64,000 bases of DNA, taken from Ferdinandcohnia sp036965045 (GTDB lineage: Bacteria > Bacillota > Bacilli > Bacillales > Bacillaceae_L). Shown piece after piece: positions 26,435 through 35,087 of the stretch. The first letter of the stretch is position 1, and each line of letters opens with the position of its first letter. The DNA is taken from the NCBI RefSeq assembly GCF_036965045.1, contig NZ_JBALOV010000001.1:1-64000 (forward strand), in the 5' to 3' direction. Under the pieces are notes generated by a model. The model was not told the DNA's origin, made no database searches, and saw only the letters and a list, made by a program, of their open reading frames with translations. Made by a program: the position numbers and the translations under genes.

Positions 26435-27484
26435 ATGAAAGCACTTAGATGGCACAAGGCAAAAGATTTACGATTAGAGAACATCGATGAACCTAAGGCG
26501 AAAAAAGGGGAGGTCAAACTTAAAGTAGAGTGGTGTGGAATTTGTGGAAGTGATTTACACGAATATACAGTAGGCCCTATTTTTATTCCATCTGAAACCC
26601 CACATCCAATCACAGGCGATAAGGCACCAATTGTATTGGGTCACGAGTTTTCAGGTCAAGTTGTTGAAATTGGTGAAGGCGTATCGAAGGTACAGATTGG
26701 TGACCGTGTTGCCGTTGAACCTATCTTTTCTTGCGGGGAATGTGAAGCTTGTAAACAAGGTAAATATAATCTTTGCGATAAAATGGGGTTTTATGGCCTT
26801 TCTGGAGGCGGTGGAGGATTTTCAGAATTCGCTTCTGTACCTGAGCATATGTTACATAAGCTTCCTGAAACAGTATCTTATGAACAAGGAGCACTTGTTG
26901 AACCAGCTGCAGTTGCACTTCATGCAGTGAAACAAAGCAAGCTCCAAGTTGGTGATAAAGCCGCAGTATTTGGCACCGGTCCAATCGGTCTTTTAGTGAT
27001 CGAAGCCCTCAAGGCTGCTGGTGCAACCGAAATCTATGCAATAGAGCTTTCAGAGCAACGAAGACAAAAGGCTGAAGAACTAGGGGCAATTGGAATTAAT
27101 CCAAGTAATGGTGATGTAGTAGAGCAAATTCAACAGCTTACTAATGGCGGAGTAGACGTTGCATACGAAGTAACAGGGGTTCCACCTGTTTTGGTACAAG
27201 CCATAAACTCTACAAAATTCAATGGTGAAACCATGATTGTCAGCATTTTTGAAACCGAGGCTACGATTCACCCACAAAATATCGTAATGAAAGAACGGAC
27301 GGTAACAGGTATTATCGGATATCGAGATGTATTCCCAGCTGTTATTCGTTTAATGGCTGAAGGTTATTTCCCTGCTGAAAAACTGGTAACAAAACGAATT
27401 ACACTTGATGAAGTCATTACTGAAGGGTTCGAAAGTTTACTTAAAGAAAGAAATCATATAAAAATTCTCGTCAATGCTGAATAA
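26435..27484 (+). CDS. bdhA: (R,R)-2,3-butanediol dehydrogenase
   Basis: Zinc-dependent medium-chain dehydrogenase of about 349 residues, closely similar to B. subtilis BdhA across its length. It interconverts acetoin and butanediol with NAD(H). Catalytic zinc ligands are in WCGICGSDLHEY and GHEFSG; the cofactor-binding turn is FGTGPIGLLVIEALKAAG. The structural zinc motif with four Cys (CGECEACKQGKYNLC) is intact. ATG 26435 has AAGG nine bases upstream; a TTG three codons earlier is less likely. A Rex-like site upstream fits use as an NADH sink when oxygen is low. Confidence 0.88.
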   Translation: MKALRWHKAKDLRLENIDEPKAKKGEVKLKVEWCGICGSDLHEYTVGPIFIPSETPHPITGDKAPIVLGHEFSGQVVEIGEGVSKVQIGDRVAVEPIFSCGECEACKQGKYNLCDKMGFYGLSGGGGGFSEFASVPEHMLHKLPETVSYEQGALVEPAAVALHAVKQSKLQVGDKAAVFGTGPIGLLVIEALKAAGATEIYAIELSEQRRQKAEELGAIGINPSNGDVVEQIQQLTNGGVDVAYEVTGVPPVLVQAINSTKFNGETMIVSIFETEATIHPQNIVMKERTVTGIIGYRDVFPAVIRLMAEGYFPAEKLVTKRITLDEVITEGFESLLKERNHIKILVNAE

Positions 27485-27619
27485 AAATAGGAATGAGCCA
27501 ATAGAACATGATCTATTGGCTCATTTTTTATTTAACGATCATGATTAATATAAAACTTCATAGCCTTAAGTATTGTCCCTTTTCTCCCAATAATGGTATC
27601 ATGACCACCTCTGATCCAT

Positions 27620-29350
27620 TTATTTCAAATCTTCAATGGAATTAATGTCGACGTATTCCGGTACTACTAAGCCATTCTTTGTTCCGTGAAGATTTTTTCC
27701 AAGATCAATTAGATCGTTTTTATACGTATTATAGTATTCAATATGGGTGCTTGGAAGCCACGCACCAACCATTGCATCGGAGCTGCCGTTGGCAACACCC
27801 GCAAACATTGGTCCAACTTCTACCTGGGTTAAGGTTACATCATAGCCATTTTGCTCAAGAACCTTTCCAATTACATTTGTACTCGCTATCTCCGTATCCC
27901 AGGCAACAAAGACAAGATTGATACTTTCTCCATTTCCCGATTGGACACCTTTCGTCCACTCCGACACCTTATCAGGATTGGCCTCAATCCATTTTTCTGC
28001 TGCTTCACTCGCATTCATACCATCTGTTACATCAACCATTACCGCTTCCATGTCATTTGGTTCCCATGAGAATTGGTCAAGAATTGTATAAGCCCCAGGT
28101 GCATCCTCCTCAAGACCTTTTCTAACAAGTGTATGGATATCTTCAGTACCCCCAAAGGAGCCTTGTGGATCGTCCAGATATTTCAACTTAAAAGAAGCGA
28201 ACATCCAGTGCGGTGACCAGCCTGTCACAATAATCGGTTTTTTTGCATTATAGGATTTCTTTAACTCCGCTACCATAGCTGCTGAAGATCCTTCCACAAG
28301 GGTCCATTGGTCTAATCCATAAGCTTCCAGTGCATCACTAGCTTGCTGCATAATGCCTGCACCAGGCTCTATCCCGATAATTTCATACTCCGTTCTTCCC
28401 CCAATGCTGTTGGCATTTTCCGGAGTGATTGTCTCACCCTTTTGAAAGGCTAACACAATTGCCGTGCCTACTACTAGAACAGCTAATATCGAAAAAGCTA
28501 GTCTTGGTTTTAACATATGCTTATATGCTGGATTACGTAAGTTTTGTGTAATCCGATCGAGTATGATTGCTATAAAGACAATTGATAAACCTGCTTCAAA
28601 ACCTTTTCCTACATCAATTTGACTTACTGCTCGATAAACATCTGCTCCAAGTCCTGGCGCTCCAACTAATGAAGCTGTTACGACCATTGATAGAGCAAGC
28701 ATTATACTTTGGTTAATTCCAGCCATAATTGTTGGAGTCGCCAACGGTAATTGAACTTTGAACAATTTCTGACTTCTAGTCGATCCAAAAGCATCCGCTG
28801 CCTCAATAAGATCCCCTGGCACCTCTTGAATCCCAAGATTGGTCATACGGATGGTTGGTGCAATCGCAAATATGATCGAGGCGATAATCCCCGGCACAAC
28901 GCCAATCCCAAAAAATAATATGGACGGAATTAAATACACAAAAGCAGGCATTGTCTGCATAAAGTCTAAAATAGGTGTGACAATGTTTTGGATTGTTTTT
29001 CGCTGGGCGCACCATATCCCAATTGGAATTCCGATGACTATCGTAATTAATCCAGATAAGATAACAATCGCCAATGTTTGAATACTTGATTCCCAGTAAC
29101 CCAGATTATCTATTAAAAGCAGACTGACTATGGTAAAAATCCCTAACGGCCACCTGCTAGTATAGGTTACTAATAGTGCGAGGATGATGATTAAGACAAT
29201 CGAAGGCCCTACGCTTAATACATCAACTAAAGTGTTCAATAAACCATCAATCGTATTTGTTAAAAATGTAAAGAAGCCGGAAAACGCTACAGTTACCCAT
29301 TGGACAAGAGAGTCCACCCATTCCCCTAATGGAATTTTCGGCATATTCAT
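27620..29350 (-). CDS. opuABC: Glycine betaine ABC transporter, permease fused to substrate-binding domain
   Basis: About 576 residues. The N-terminal half is an OpuAB-like permease (PRIPLG-type start, LGYWESSIQTLAIVI, LDFMQTMPAFVYLIPSILFF, EAADAFGSTRSQKLFKVQLPLA, DRITQNL). A last membrane segment near residue 300 leads to an outside substrate-binding domain with the betaine-binding Trp segments VTGWSPHWMFA. In this domain the two lobes are in swapped order: GIEPGAGIM...WTKG comes first and LVFVAWDTEIAS...DINSIEDL last, opposite to B. subtilis OpuAC. ATG 29350 lies one base after the opuAA stop with GAGG upstream. Imports compatible solutes under osmotic stress. Confidence 0.92.
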   Translation of the reverse strand: MNMPKIPLGEWVDSLVQWVTVAFSGFFTFLTNTIDGLLNTLVDVLSVGPSIVLIIILALLVTYTSRWPLGIFTIVSLLLIDNLGYWESSIQTLAIVILSGLITIVIGIPIGIWCAQRKTIQNIVTPILDFMQTMPAFVYLIPSILFFGIGVVPGIIASIIFAIAPTIRMTNLGIQEVPGDLIEAADAFGSTRSQKLFKVQLPLATPTIMAGINQSIMLALSMVVTASLVGAPGLGADVYRAVSQIDVGKGFEAGLSIVFIAIILDRITQNLRNPAYKHMLKPRLAFSILAVLVVGTAIVLAFQKGETITPENANSIGGRTEYEIIGIEPGAGIMQQASDALEAYGLDQWTLVEGSSAAMVAELKKSYNAKKPIIVTGWSPHWMFASFKLKYLDDPQGSFGGTEDIHTLVRKGLEEDAPGAYTILDQFSWEPNDMEAVMVDVTDGMNASEAAEKWIEANPDKVSEWTKGVQSGNGESINLVFVAWDTEIASTNVIGKVLEQNGYDVTLTQVEVGPMFAGVANGSSDAMVGAWLPSTHIEYYNTYKNDLIDLGKNLHGTKNGLVVPEYVDINSIEDLK

Positions 29351-29351
29351 T

Positions 29352-30560
29352 TCATCCCTCACTCTCCAGGTCGTTCAACGAATCTTTATTTCCTGCTAAC
29401 GCTCCAACAACAGCTCCGCGAATCACTATTCCTTTTAATCGATGTTCTTCATCTATAACAGATATTGGTAGGCTTGATGTCGCCATCACATCCATTAAAT
29501 CGGTAATTAGTGTATCCTGTGAAACTGTTGGAATGTCTGTTGTCATGACTTCAGAAATGGGTTGATTTTGATCGATAGCCTGTTTAGCTTGTTCAGCGGT
29601 CAATGCTCCCAATAGCTTTTGCTTCCGATCAACGATGAATATGCTAGAGTACCCTTGCTTGCGCATTATTTCTAAGGCAACCCTTGGTCCTCGGTCAATA
29701 CCGATTTTTTCTCCTCTTTTCATGACATGTGAGGCCGTGAGTACTTTTGATAAGTCAACATCCTCCACAAACTTCTCAACAAATTTATTCGCAGGTTTCA
29801 TCATAATTTCTTCAGGTGTTCCAAGCTGAATCACACTACCGTCCTTCATGAGGGCAATTCGATCACCGATTCGTAAAGCTTCATCTAAATCATGAGTAAT
29901 AAAAATAATCGTTTTCTTGTACTGTTCTTGAATTTGAATTAATTCATCCTGCATATCTTTTCGAATAAGTGGATCGAGTGCACTGAATGCCTCATCCATC
30001 AGGATAATATCGGTATCGCTTGCAAGAGCCCGTGCGAGACCTACCCTTTGCTGCATTCCGCCACTTAATTGTGATGGAAGCTGGTGCTCGTACCCTTTTA
30101 ACCCGACGGCCTCGAGAGCTTTCATTGCTTTTTCCCTGCGTTCATCAGGTGAGACCTTTTTGATTTCAAGACCGAACTCCGTATTTGCTAATATGGTACG
30201 ATGCGGAAATAAAGCGAAATTTTGAAAGACCATACTGATTCGCTTTTGCCTAATTTCTCTGAGCCGGGCAGCATTCATCTTCACAATATCTTCGTTTTTT
30301 ATCAAAATCTCTCCAACCGTCGGATCAATCAGCCTGTTAAACATTCGGATTAATGTAGATTTGCCACTTCCAGATAAACCCATAATCACAAAGATCTCAC
30401 CGGGGTAAATTTTGAAATTGACATTATTCACACCGACTGTTTGCCCTGTAGCTTTCAGGATTTCTTTCTTTGATTTACCTTGCTTCAATAAATCAATGGC
30501 TGTTTTAGGAGATTTGCCAAAGATTTTCGAAACATTTCTGACCTCTACATACGGATCCAT
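29352..30560 (-). CDS. opuAA: Glycine betaine ABC transporter ATP-binding protein
   Basis: A 402-residue ATPase that powers the betaine importer encoded next. Walker A GLSGSGKST, signature LSGGMQQR and Walker B IILMDEAFSALD are present, preceded by the OpuAA-specific N-terminus VRNVSKIFGKSPKTAIDLLKQG. The C-terminal 120 residues (from about 280) form a tandem CBS module, known in OpuA to sense ionic strength and cyclic-di-AMP. GAGGTGATTGG precedes the ATG. Two-gene operon with the permease/binding fusion. Confidence 0.95.
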   Translation of the reverse strand: MDPYVEVRNVSKIFGKSPKTAIDLLKQGKSKKEILKATGQTVGVNNVNFKIYPGEIFVIMGLSGSGKSTLIRMFNRLIDPTVGEILIKNEDIVKMNAARLREIRQKRISMVFQNFALFPHRTILANTEFGLEIKKVSPDERREKAMKALEAVGLKGYEHQLPSQLSGGMQQRVGLARALASDTDIILMDEAFSALDPLIRKDMQDELIQIQEQYKKTIIFITHDLDEALRIGDRIALMKDGSVIQLGTPEEIMMKPANKFVEKFVEDVDLSKVLTASHVMKRGEKIGIDRGPRVALEIMRKQGYSSIFIVDRKQKLLGALTAEQAKQAIDQNQPISEVMTTDIPTVSQDTLITDLMDVMATSSLPISVIDEEHRLKGIVIRGAVVGALAGNKDSLNDLESEG

Positions 30561-30697
30561 CCAATCACCTCAAAGTGTTTATTGCCTATGCTGTTCTTAC
30601 CTTTACCTACTTTGTATGCTTCTATGAAATTTCCATAGAAAAAGAGGATAGGATTGAATAATCAAAAGCAGACAATACTTTATCACGAAATGAAAAA

Positions 30698-30740
30698 GGG
30701 TTGTCAAAATAGTGTTGGATAACACTATTTGACAGCCCTA
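30698..30740 (-). terminator. Strong terminator after alpha/beta hydrolase
   Basis: An almost perfect hairpin on the minus strand, GGGCTGTCAAATAGTGTT pairing with AACACTATTTTGACAACCC around a four-base loop, followed by TTTTTC. Confidence 0.85.
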
Positions 30741-30758
30741 TAAATCCATCTTAAATTC

Positions 30759-31577
30759 TTAATTTTTATTTAGAAACTCTTTGACCATTTCATTGAACTT
30801 TTCATCATGCTCCCAAAACATCATATGTCCTCCAAGAACCTTCACTTGGGATTCAGGTGTTAATTGGTTTGTATAGTTTTTAGCAATATCCGCCCAGTGC
30901 TCTGCGACAATTGTTAAGGTAGGAACTGCTTTACTTGCCTGTTTTGCTTGCTCTCGATAATCAGAAAACATACCTGATGCAAACAAATTTCCTGCAATGT
31001 AATAGGGTGTTTTTAGTGATTGTTCGACCAGCCAGGTTAGCTCTTCTTTCTCAAGCTCTCTTTGTACCATGACTTGTGTGATATAGCTTGTTATGAACTC
31101 CCGATGTCCTGCTGAATTACGTAAATAGCTATTATAGATTGCTGCAATATCGTCTAATGGTCCTTCCACCCAATCATCATTGACTGATAAAGATTTAGGC
31201 GGCATATCCACAAAAATTAAAGATTTAATCTGATCAAAGCCTTTTTGCTTCACATACTCCCAAACTGTAAAACAACCAAACGACCAGCCTACAAGTGTTG
31301 CATTTTTCACATTCAATTGATGGAGAATGGAAGCTAAATCCGAACCGTGTGTAACATAATCATTTCCATGAAGAGATATCGTTGATCTCCCGTGACTCCT
31401 TGGATCAATTACGATAACCCTGTTCGTTTTTGAAAAATATTCAATTTGCTTTGAAAAAACCTCAGTAGTGAATGTAAAACCGGGAATGAAAACAAGGGGT
31501 TCTCCTTCCCCTACATCTTGAACAAATAATTCGACCCCTGAATCAACTTCAATATATTTTCCATCAATCAAACTCAT
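30759..31577 (-). CDS. Alpha/beta hydrolase
   Basis: About 272 residues with the alpha/beta hydrolase fold: EPLVFIPGF oxyanion region, DPRSHGRS, nucleophile elbow GWSFGCF, and a C-terminal His in LGGHMMFWEHDE. It resembles non-heme haloperoxidase-like and lactonase esterases; the substrate is not readable. Three ATG codons in a row follow GGGGGG, so the start may be 31577 or slightly upstream. It lies downstream of the SAM-controlled flavin monooxygenase, but a terminator (31656..31686) stands between, so co-regulation would need read-through. Confidence 0.8.
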   Translation of the reverse strand: MSLIDGKYIEVDSGVELFVQDVGEGEPLVFIPGFTFTTEVFSKQIEYFSKTNRVIVIDPRSHGRSTISLHGNDYVTHGSDLASILHQLNVKNATLVGWSFGCFTVWEYVKQKGFDQIKSLIFVDMPPKSLSVNDDWVEGPLDDIAAIYNSYLRNSAGHREFITSYITQVMVQRELEKEELTWLVEQSLKTPYYIAGNLFASGMFSDYREQAKQASKAVPTLTIVAEHWADIAKNYTNQLTPESQVKVLGGHMMFWEHDEKFNEMVKEFLNKN

Positions 31578-31655
31578 CATCATCCCCCCAAGATTTTGCT
31601 TTTACACACTATATTCACCTTTTAGATTCTAAATTCCTTCTATTAAGAGACAATT

Positions 31656-31686
31656 AGAAAAAGCCTCCGTAAACTACGAAGGCTTA
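31656..31686 (-). terminator. Terminator after monooxygenase operon
   Basis: Minus strand AAGCCTTCGT pairs with ACGGAGGCTT and is followed by TTTTCTAATT. It lies about 25 bases after the monooxygenase stop. Confidence 0.8.
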
Positions 31687-31708
31687 ACAAAATATATTTC
31701 GTACTATT

Positions 31709-33094
31709 TTAATTTACGGTTAAGACGGCAGTTTTTGAATATTGCTTACCAGGATGATGAGCAGGAAGCTGGCTTCCTTGACCAAATAGGCTATCCCTTA
31801 ATGTGTCACCTTCATACTCTTTTCGTACAAGACCTCTTTCTTGTAATACCGGAACAACAAGCTCTACAAAATCAATAAACGTACCAGGCGTAATCGCATA
31901 CGCAATGTTAAATCCATCTACTCCGGTTTCTGCCACCCAACTCTCTAAATCATCTGCAACCTGTTCCGGGCTTCCAACCGTGACGGGACCTAATCCACCA
32001 ATTCCGGTATACTTTTTAATTTCTTCGACCGTCCAATTTTTATCAGAATCAATTCTCGTAAAGTTTTCTACGGTTGACTGAATCGCGTCATTTTTTACAA
32101 ACTTAAGATTTTCATTCGGACCATATTCCGAAAAGTCAATTCCTGTCCAACCACCCAAAAGCGCTAGCGCTCCTTCATAACTTACATGTTTTTGATAATC
32201 ATTGAACTTTTCATATGCTTCTTCTTCAGTCCGGCCAACAATCGGAGTGATACAAGCCAGGATTTTTATTTCCTCTGGTGCTCTACCAGCTTTTATGGCT
32301 TCTTCACGCAGTTTTTTTACAGAATGCTTTGCGGCATTTTTAGTCGGTGCCCCAATAAAGACTAATTCTGCATTTTTACCCGCGAAAGCACGCCCCTTTG
32401 AAGAGGTTCCTGCTTGATAGAGTACCGGTGTTCTTTGTGGGGATGGCTCGCATAAATGTGCACCCGGAACTTTATAATACTTTCCTTCATGGTTGATATC
32501 ATGAACCTTACTTGGGTCTGCGAAAATTCGATTCTCTTTGTCTAGTAAAACAGCATCATCCTCCCAGCTACCTTCCCATAATTTATAGCAAACCTCTAAA
32601 TACTCTTCAGCGATATCGTAGCGTTCATCATGTTTAATTTGGTCTTCCAACCCCATATTAACAGCTGCACTCTTTAAATATGAAGTGACAATATTCCAGC
32701 CTACACGCCCCTTCGTTATATGATCTAGCGTAGACATCCTCCGAGCAAATGTATAAGGATGCTCATGTGTGACAGATGCAGTGACTCCAAAGCCTAAGTG
32801 CTTTGTCACAGCAGACATTAAAGGAACGATTAGGGATGGGTCGTTAACAGGTGTTTGTGTACCTTGACGGATAGCCGCATCTCGAGAGCCTTGGTATACA
32901 TCATACGGACCCAGTACATCTGCTAGGAAAATAGCATCGAATCTCCCCTTTTCTAAAATCTTCGCCAGTTCAATCCAATATTCGCTATCTTTATAGCGAT
33001 AGGATTGATCCTCTGGATGGGTCCACAAACCTGGAGACTGATGGCCAACACAGTTCATATCAAATGCATTTAAATAAATTCTTTTCTTTGTCAT
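31709..33094 (-). CDS. FMN-dependent monooxygenase, NtaA/SnaA/DszA family
   Basis: A 461-residue member of the luciferase-like flavin monooxygenases. Family landmarks: LNAFDMNCVGHQSPGLW at the start, GRFDAIFLADVLG, SVTHEHPYTFARRMSTLDH, GRVGWNIVTS and GTFIDFVELVVPVLQERG. Members oxidise sulfur or nitrogen compounds such as dibenzothiophene sulfone, nitrilotriacetate, pristinamycin IIB and dimethyl sulfone with reduced FMN from a separate reductase. Such a reductase is encoded 26 bases upstream, and the operon is preceded by a SAM-I riboswitch, so an organosulfur substrate that feeds sulfur or methionine supply is likely. The exact substrate is unknown. Confidence 0.85.
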   Translation of the reverse strand: MTKKRIYLNAFDMNCVGHQSPGLWTHPEDQSYRYKDSEYWIELAKILEKGRFDAIFLADVLGPYDVYQGSRDAAIRQGTQTPVNDPSLIVPLMSAVTKHLGFGVTASVTHEHPYTFARRMSTLDHITKGRVGWNIVTSYLKSAAVNMGLEDQIKHDERYDIAEEYLEVCYKLWEGSWEDDAVLLDKENRIFADPSKVHDINHEGKYYKVPGAHLCEPSPQRTPVLYQAGTSSKGRAFAGKNAELVFIGAPTKNAAKHSVKKLREEAIKAGRAPEEIKILACITPIVGRTEEEAYEKFNDYQKHVSYEGALALLGGWTGIDFSEYGPNENLKFVKNDAIQSTVENFTRIDSDKNWTVEEIKKYTGIGGLGPVTVGSPEQVADDLESWVAETGVDGFNIAYAITPGTFIDFVELVVPVLQERGLVRKEYEGDTLRDSLFGQGSQLPAHHPGKQYSKTAVLTVN

Positions 33095-33120
33095 TGTAAT
33101 TAGCTCCTTTTTAATGAATG

Positions 33121-33666
33121 TTATAAAACAAAGTTCTTTTTCTGGTTTACTGCTTCAACAAAGTAATAAAGCTCCTTTTTCAATCTTTCTAAAACATTCA
33201 CGTCGATTATCGGGTTGACGACTTGTGTTTTATCGATTTGGCAATCCTGGAAGTAAACTCCTTGGAGGCTTTGCCCCTTTAATGCTGCCAATAAAGGTTT
33301 GAGGCTGAAGTCAATCGCAAGTAAATGAGCTGGGCTCCCACCTGTCATGATTGGCAAAACGGTTTTTCTCGCTAATACATCCTGGGGAAGCAAATCCAAT
33401 ACCGCCTTCAGAACTCCTGTATACGCTGCCTTATAAACAGGTGATCCTACAATCACTCCATCTGCACTTTGAATGAATGAAGTTAGGTCCTTAAGGGCTG
33501 GACTATCAAACTTCAGATTAAATATGTCATCAGATGGAATATCTCTTACGGACACATGTGTAACAGAAAATCCTTCCTGCTTAAGTTTCTTGCCAGCATA
33601 TTGCAGAACTAAATCTGTTCGAGAATTTTCTGAAGGGCTTCCCGATAAAATTACGATTTCGCTCAT
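33121..33666 (-). CDS. NAD(P)H-dependent FMN reductase, SsuE-like
   Basis: About 181 residues with the flavodoxin-like fold: phosphate loop ILSGSPSENSRT, GVIVGSPVYKAAYTGVLKAVLDLLP and TGGSPAHLLAIDFSLKPLL, the last two typical of SsuE/MsuE reductases. It supplies reduced FMN to partner monooxygenases. ATG 33666 has AAGGA eight bases upstream, better than an ATG three codons earlier. Lies between yezD and the monooxygenase in the SAM-controlled operon. Confidence 0.88.
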   Translation of the reverse strand: MSEIVILSGSPSENSRTDLVLQYAGKKLKQEGFSVTHVSVRDIPSDDIFNLKFDSPALKDLTSFIQSADGVIVGSPVYKAAYTGVLKAVLDLLPQDVLARKTVLPIMTGGSPAHLLAIDFSLKPLLAALKGQSLQGVYFQDCQIDKTQVVNPIIDVNVLERLKKELYYFVEAVNQKKNFVL

Positions 33667-33771
33667 TTTGATCATCCTTTCTTTTTTTGCAAATCAAAAA
33701 GGCATCTTTATACAAAACGTCATAAATGGACGCTTTGAAAATAAAGATGCCTTTAGTCGTCTAATCGGCAA

Positions 33772-33954
33772 TTATTTAGTATTTTTTGATAATTTTTGAG
33801 TTGAAGTGGATTTTTGTAATGAAAAACGCTTCTTTTCTGTCGCATCAATTTGAGTAATTTCCCCATCATGGACGGTAATTACAATAGATCCAAAATCCAG
33901 CTTTTCCAATGTTGATAAAATATGTTTCACCTTTGATTCATCAAGCTTCGCCAC
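33772..33954 (-). CDS. yezD: YezD family small protein (DUF2292)
   Basis: A 60-residue soluble protein, MAKLDESKVKHILSTLEKLD followed by GSIVITVHDGEITQIDATEKKRF, which is the YezD/DUF2292 pattern. Its role is not established, but family members recur beside sulfur-metabolism genes. GTG start, four bases after GGGGGAG. First gene after the SAM-I riboswitch, then FMN reductase and monooxygenase. Confidence 0.85.
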   Translation of the reverse strand: MAKLDESKVKHILSTLEKLDFGSIVITVHDGEITQIDATEKKRFSLQKSTSTQKLSKNTK

Positions 33955-34034
33955 GTAACTCCCCCTCGTTGTAAAATGTGTATTATTTCATTGCCATTGG
34001 TTGACCAGTGCGGCAATAAATTCTTGGAGCAACA

Positions 34035-34065
34035 TAAAAAACCCTCTTCTAGACAAGAAGAGGGC
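34035..34065 (-). terminator. Riboswitch terminator before yezD
   Basis: Minus strand CCCTCTTCTTG pairs with AGAAGAGGG, followed by six T residues. Expression platform of the SAM-I aptamer just upstream. Confidence 0.88.
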
Positions 34066-34087
34066 GTACGTAAATAGTTCAATACAC

Positions 34088-34190
34088 TCTTCTTATCTTT
34101 CAAGCTTCACGCTTGCTGGAATTGGCACAGTACAAAATGTCTGTTGCCGAGGCATCGTCGGGCCAGTCCCTCCACCTCTCTTGATAAGAA
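34088..34190 (-). ncRNA. SAM-I riboswitch (S-box) before yezD operon
   Basis: On the minus strand the S-box core reads TTCTTATCAAGAGAGG, GGAGGGACTGGCCCG, GATGCCTCGGCAAC, GTGCCAATTCCAGC and closing GAAAGATAAGAAG; P1 pairs TTCTTATC with GATAAGAA. With the terminator that follows, it should shut off yezD, the FMN reductase and the monooxygenase at high SAM. Confidence 0.95.
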
Positions 34191-34224
34191 CTAACTGGTT
34201 ATGAAGTTGTTGTTTGTTGATACT

Positions 34225-34253
34225 AAATTACACTCAAAACGTTTTTCTGTCAA
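34225..34253 (-). promoter_or_regulatory. Promoter of the yezD SAM-I leader
   Basis: Minus strand TTGACA (34248..34253) and TAATTT (34225..34230) with a 17-base spacer, about 35 bases before the S-box. Confidence 0.7.
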
Positions 34254-34438
34254 TCACTTTATTCAAAAATTTTCAAAAGAGGTAATTTTTAGTTATTTAG
34301 TCATGGTTACTGTGGGGACAAATTAGAACAAGTAAAGACCAGTAAATTCTTTGTAATGATTGTAGTAGAAACTTAATTCAAAGATTCCATGCACTAAAGC
34401 ATAAGATACAATAAAACACTTTTATTGAAGGAGGAATG

Positions 34439-34594
34439 ATGGATATTTTAGCGAAAATCAATTGTAAATTAAAAGGACATGATTTTGAAGAAATCAATCA
34501 GAAACCTGATGGTTGGGGATATATTGCAACCTATTTTATATGTAACCGATGTGGTCACGAAAAGGTAGTCACGGAGCGAGAGGATGATGTGTAA
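34439..34594 (+). CDS. Small zinc-ribbon-like protein, function unknown
   Basis: A 51-residue protein found by eye: starts MDILAKINCKLKGHDFEEIN and contains ICNRCGHEKV. Cys9, His14, Cys35 and Cys38 could bind one zinc. The CKLKGH...CNRCG layout recalls small phage or Bacillus zinc-finger proteins of the DUF1660 kind, but I do not claim membership. AAGGAGGA sits directly upstream (a second ATG precedes by one codon), and a terminator follows 75 bases later, so it is probably a real single-gene unit. Confidence 0.6.
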   Translation: MDILAKINCKLKGHDFEEINQKPDGWGYIATYFICNRCGHEKVVTEREDDV

Positions 34595-34667
34595 ATGTTG
34601 ACTAACATGTAAGGTTCGGTTTTTATCAACAACATTATCTTACGGCTTACATGAACAATAGCACGTT

Positions 34668-34719
34668 AAACAACCCTATTTAGCAGACATTAAAGTGCAC
34701 TATGTAGGGTTGTTTTTAT
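34668..34719 (+). terminator. Terminator after small zinc-ribbon-like gene
   Basis: AAACAACCCTA pairs with TAGGGTTGTTT, followed by a T-rich tail. The loop is about 26 bases and may contain a further short stem. Confidence 0.75.
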
Positions 34720-34802
34720 TACAATGTCCCGGTAGGCCTATATTAATAACCATGCTTACAGAGTTTTTTTAAGTTTGATCTTTTCTTTATATTGTCACAA
34801 AG

Positions 34803-34958
34803 TTATTCGTGGCCATATAGTTTATACTCTTGTTCAAGTTCACTTAAAGTTAATTCATAAAGATGCTTATCATTTTTCTTATAAATTCCTAGATTAATTA
34901 GCCTGATAATTAGTTCTTTCTTTTTTAATTGAACAGCGTTTCTTAAAAGATTCCCCAT
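34803..34958 (-). CDS. FbpA-like small basic protein (Fur-regulated type)
   Basis: A 51-residue basic protein found by eye: MGNLLRNAVQLKKKELIIRL then INLGIYKKNDKHLYELTLSE and LEQEYKLYGHE. The pattern of a basic helix followed by YKKNDKHLYELTLSELE is that of the FbpA family (Fur-regulated basic protein A), which in B. subtilis works with the small RNA FsrA in the iron-sparing response. GAGGTGATAAAA precedes the ATG. I could not find a convincing Fur box upstream, so iron control is not shown here. Confidence 0.75.
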   Translation of the reverse strand: MGNLLRNAVQLKKKELIIRLINLGIYKKNDKHLYELTLSELEQEYKLYGHE

Positions 34959-35087
34959 TTTTATCACCTCAATTTAGAAAAAAGCTATAAATCATGAATA
35001 AGTTTATGACTGAGTATATTATGTTGTCAGTAAAGTATTATCCAAACAGTTCTTTTCGACTTTCTTTTATTCTATCAACCTATATTT

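Noticed and set aside
34001..34204. Plus-strand frame of 67 codons near the yezD leader
   Set aside because: It is antisense to the SAM-I riboswitch and terminator and has no ribosome site or family resemblance.
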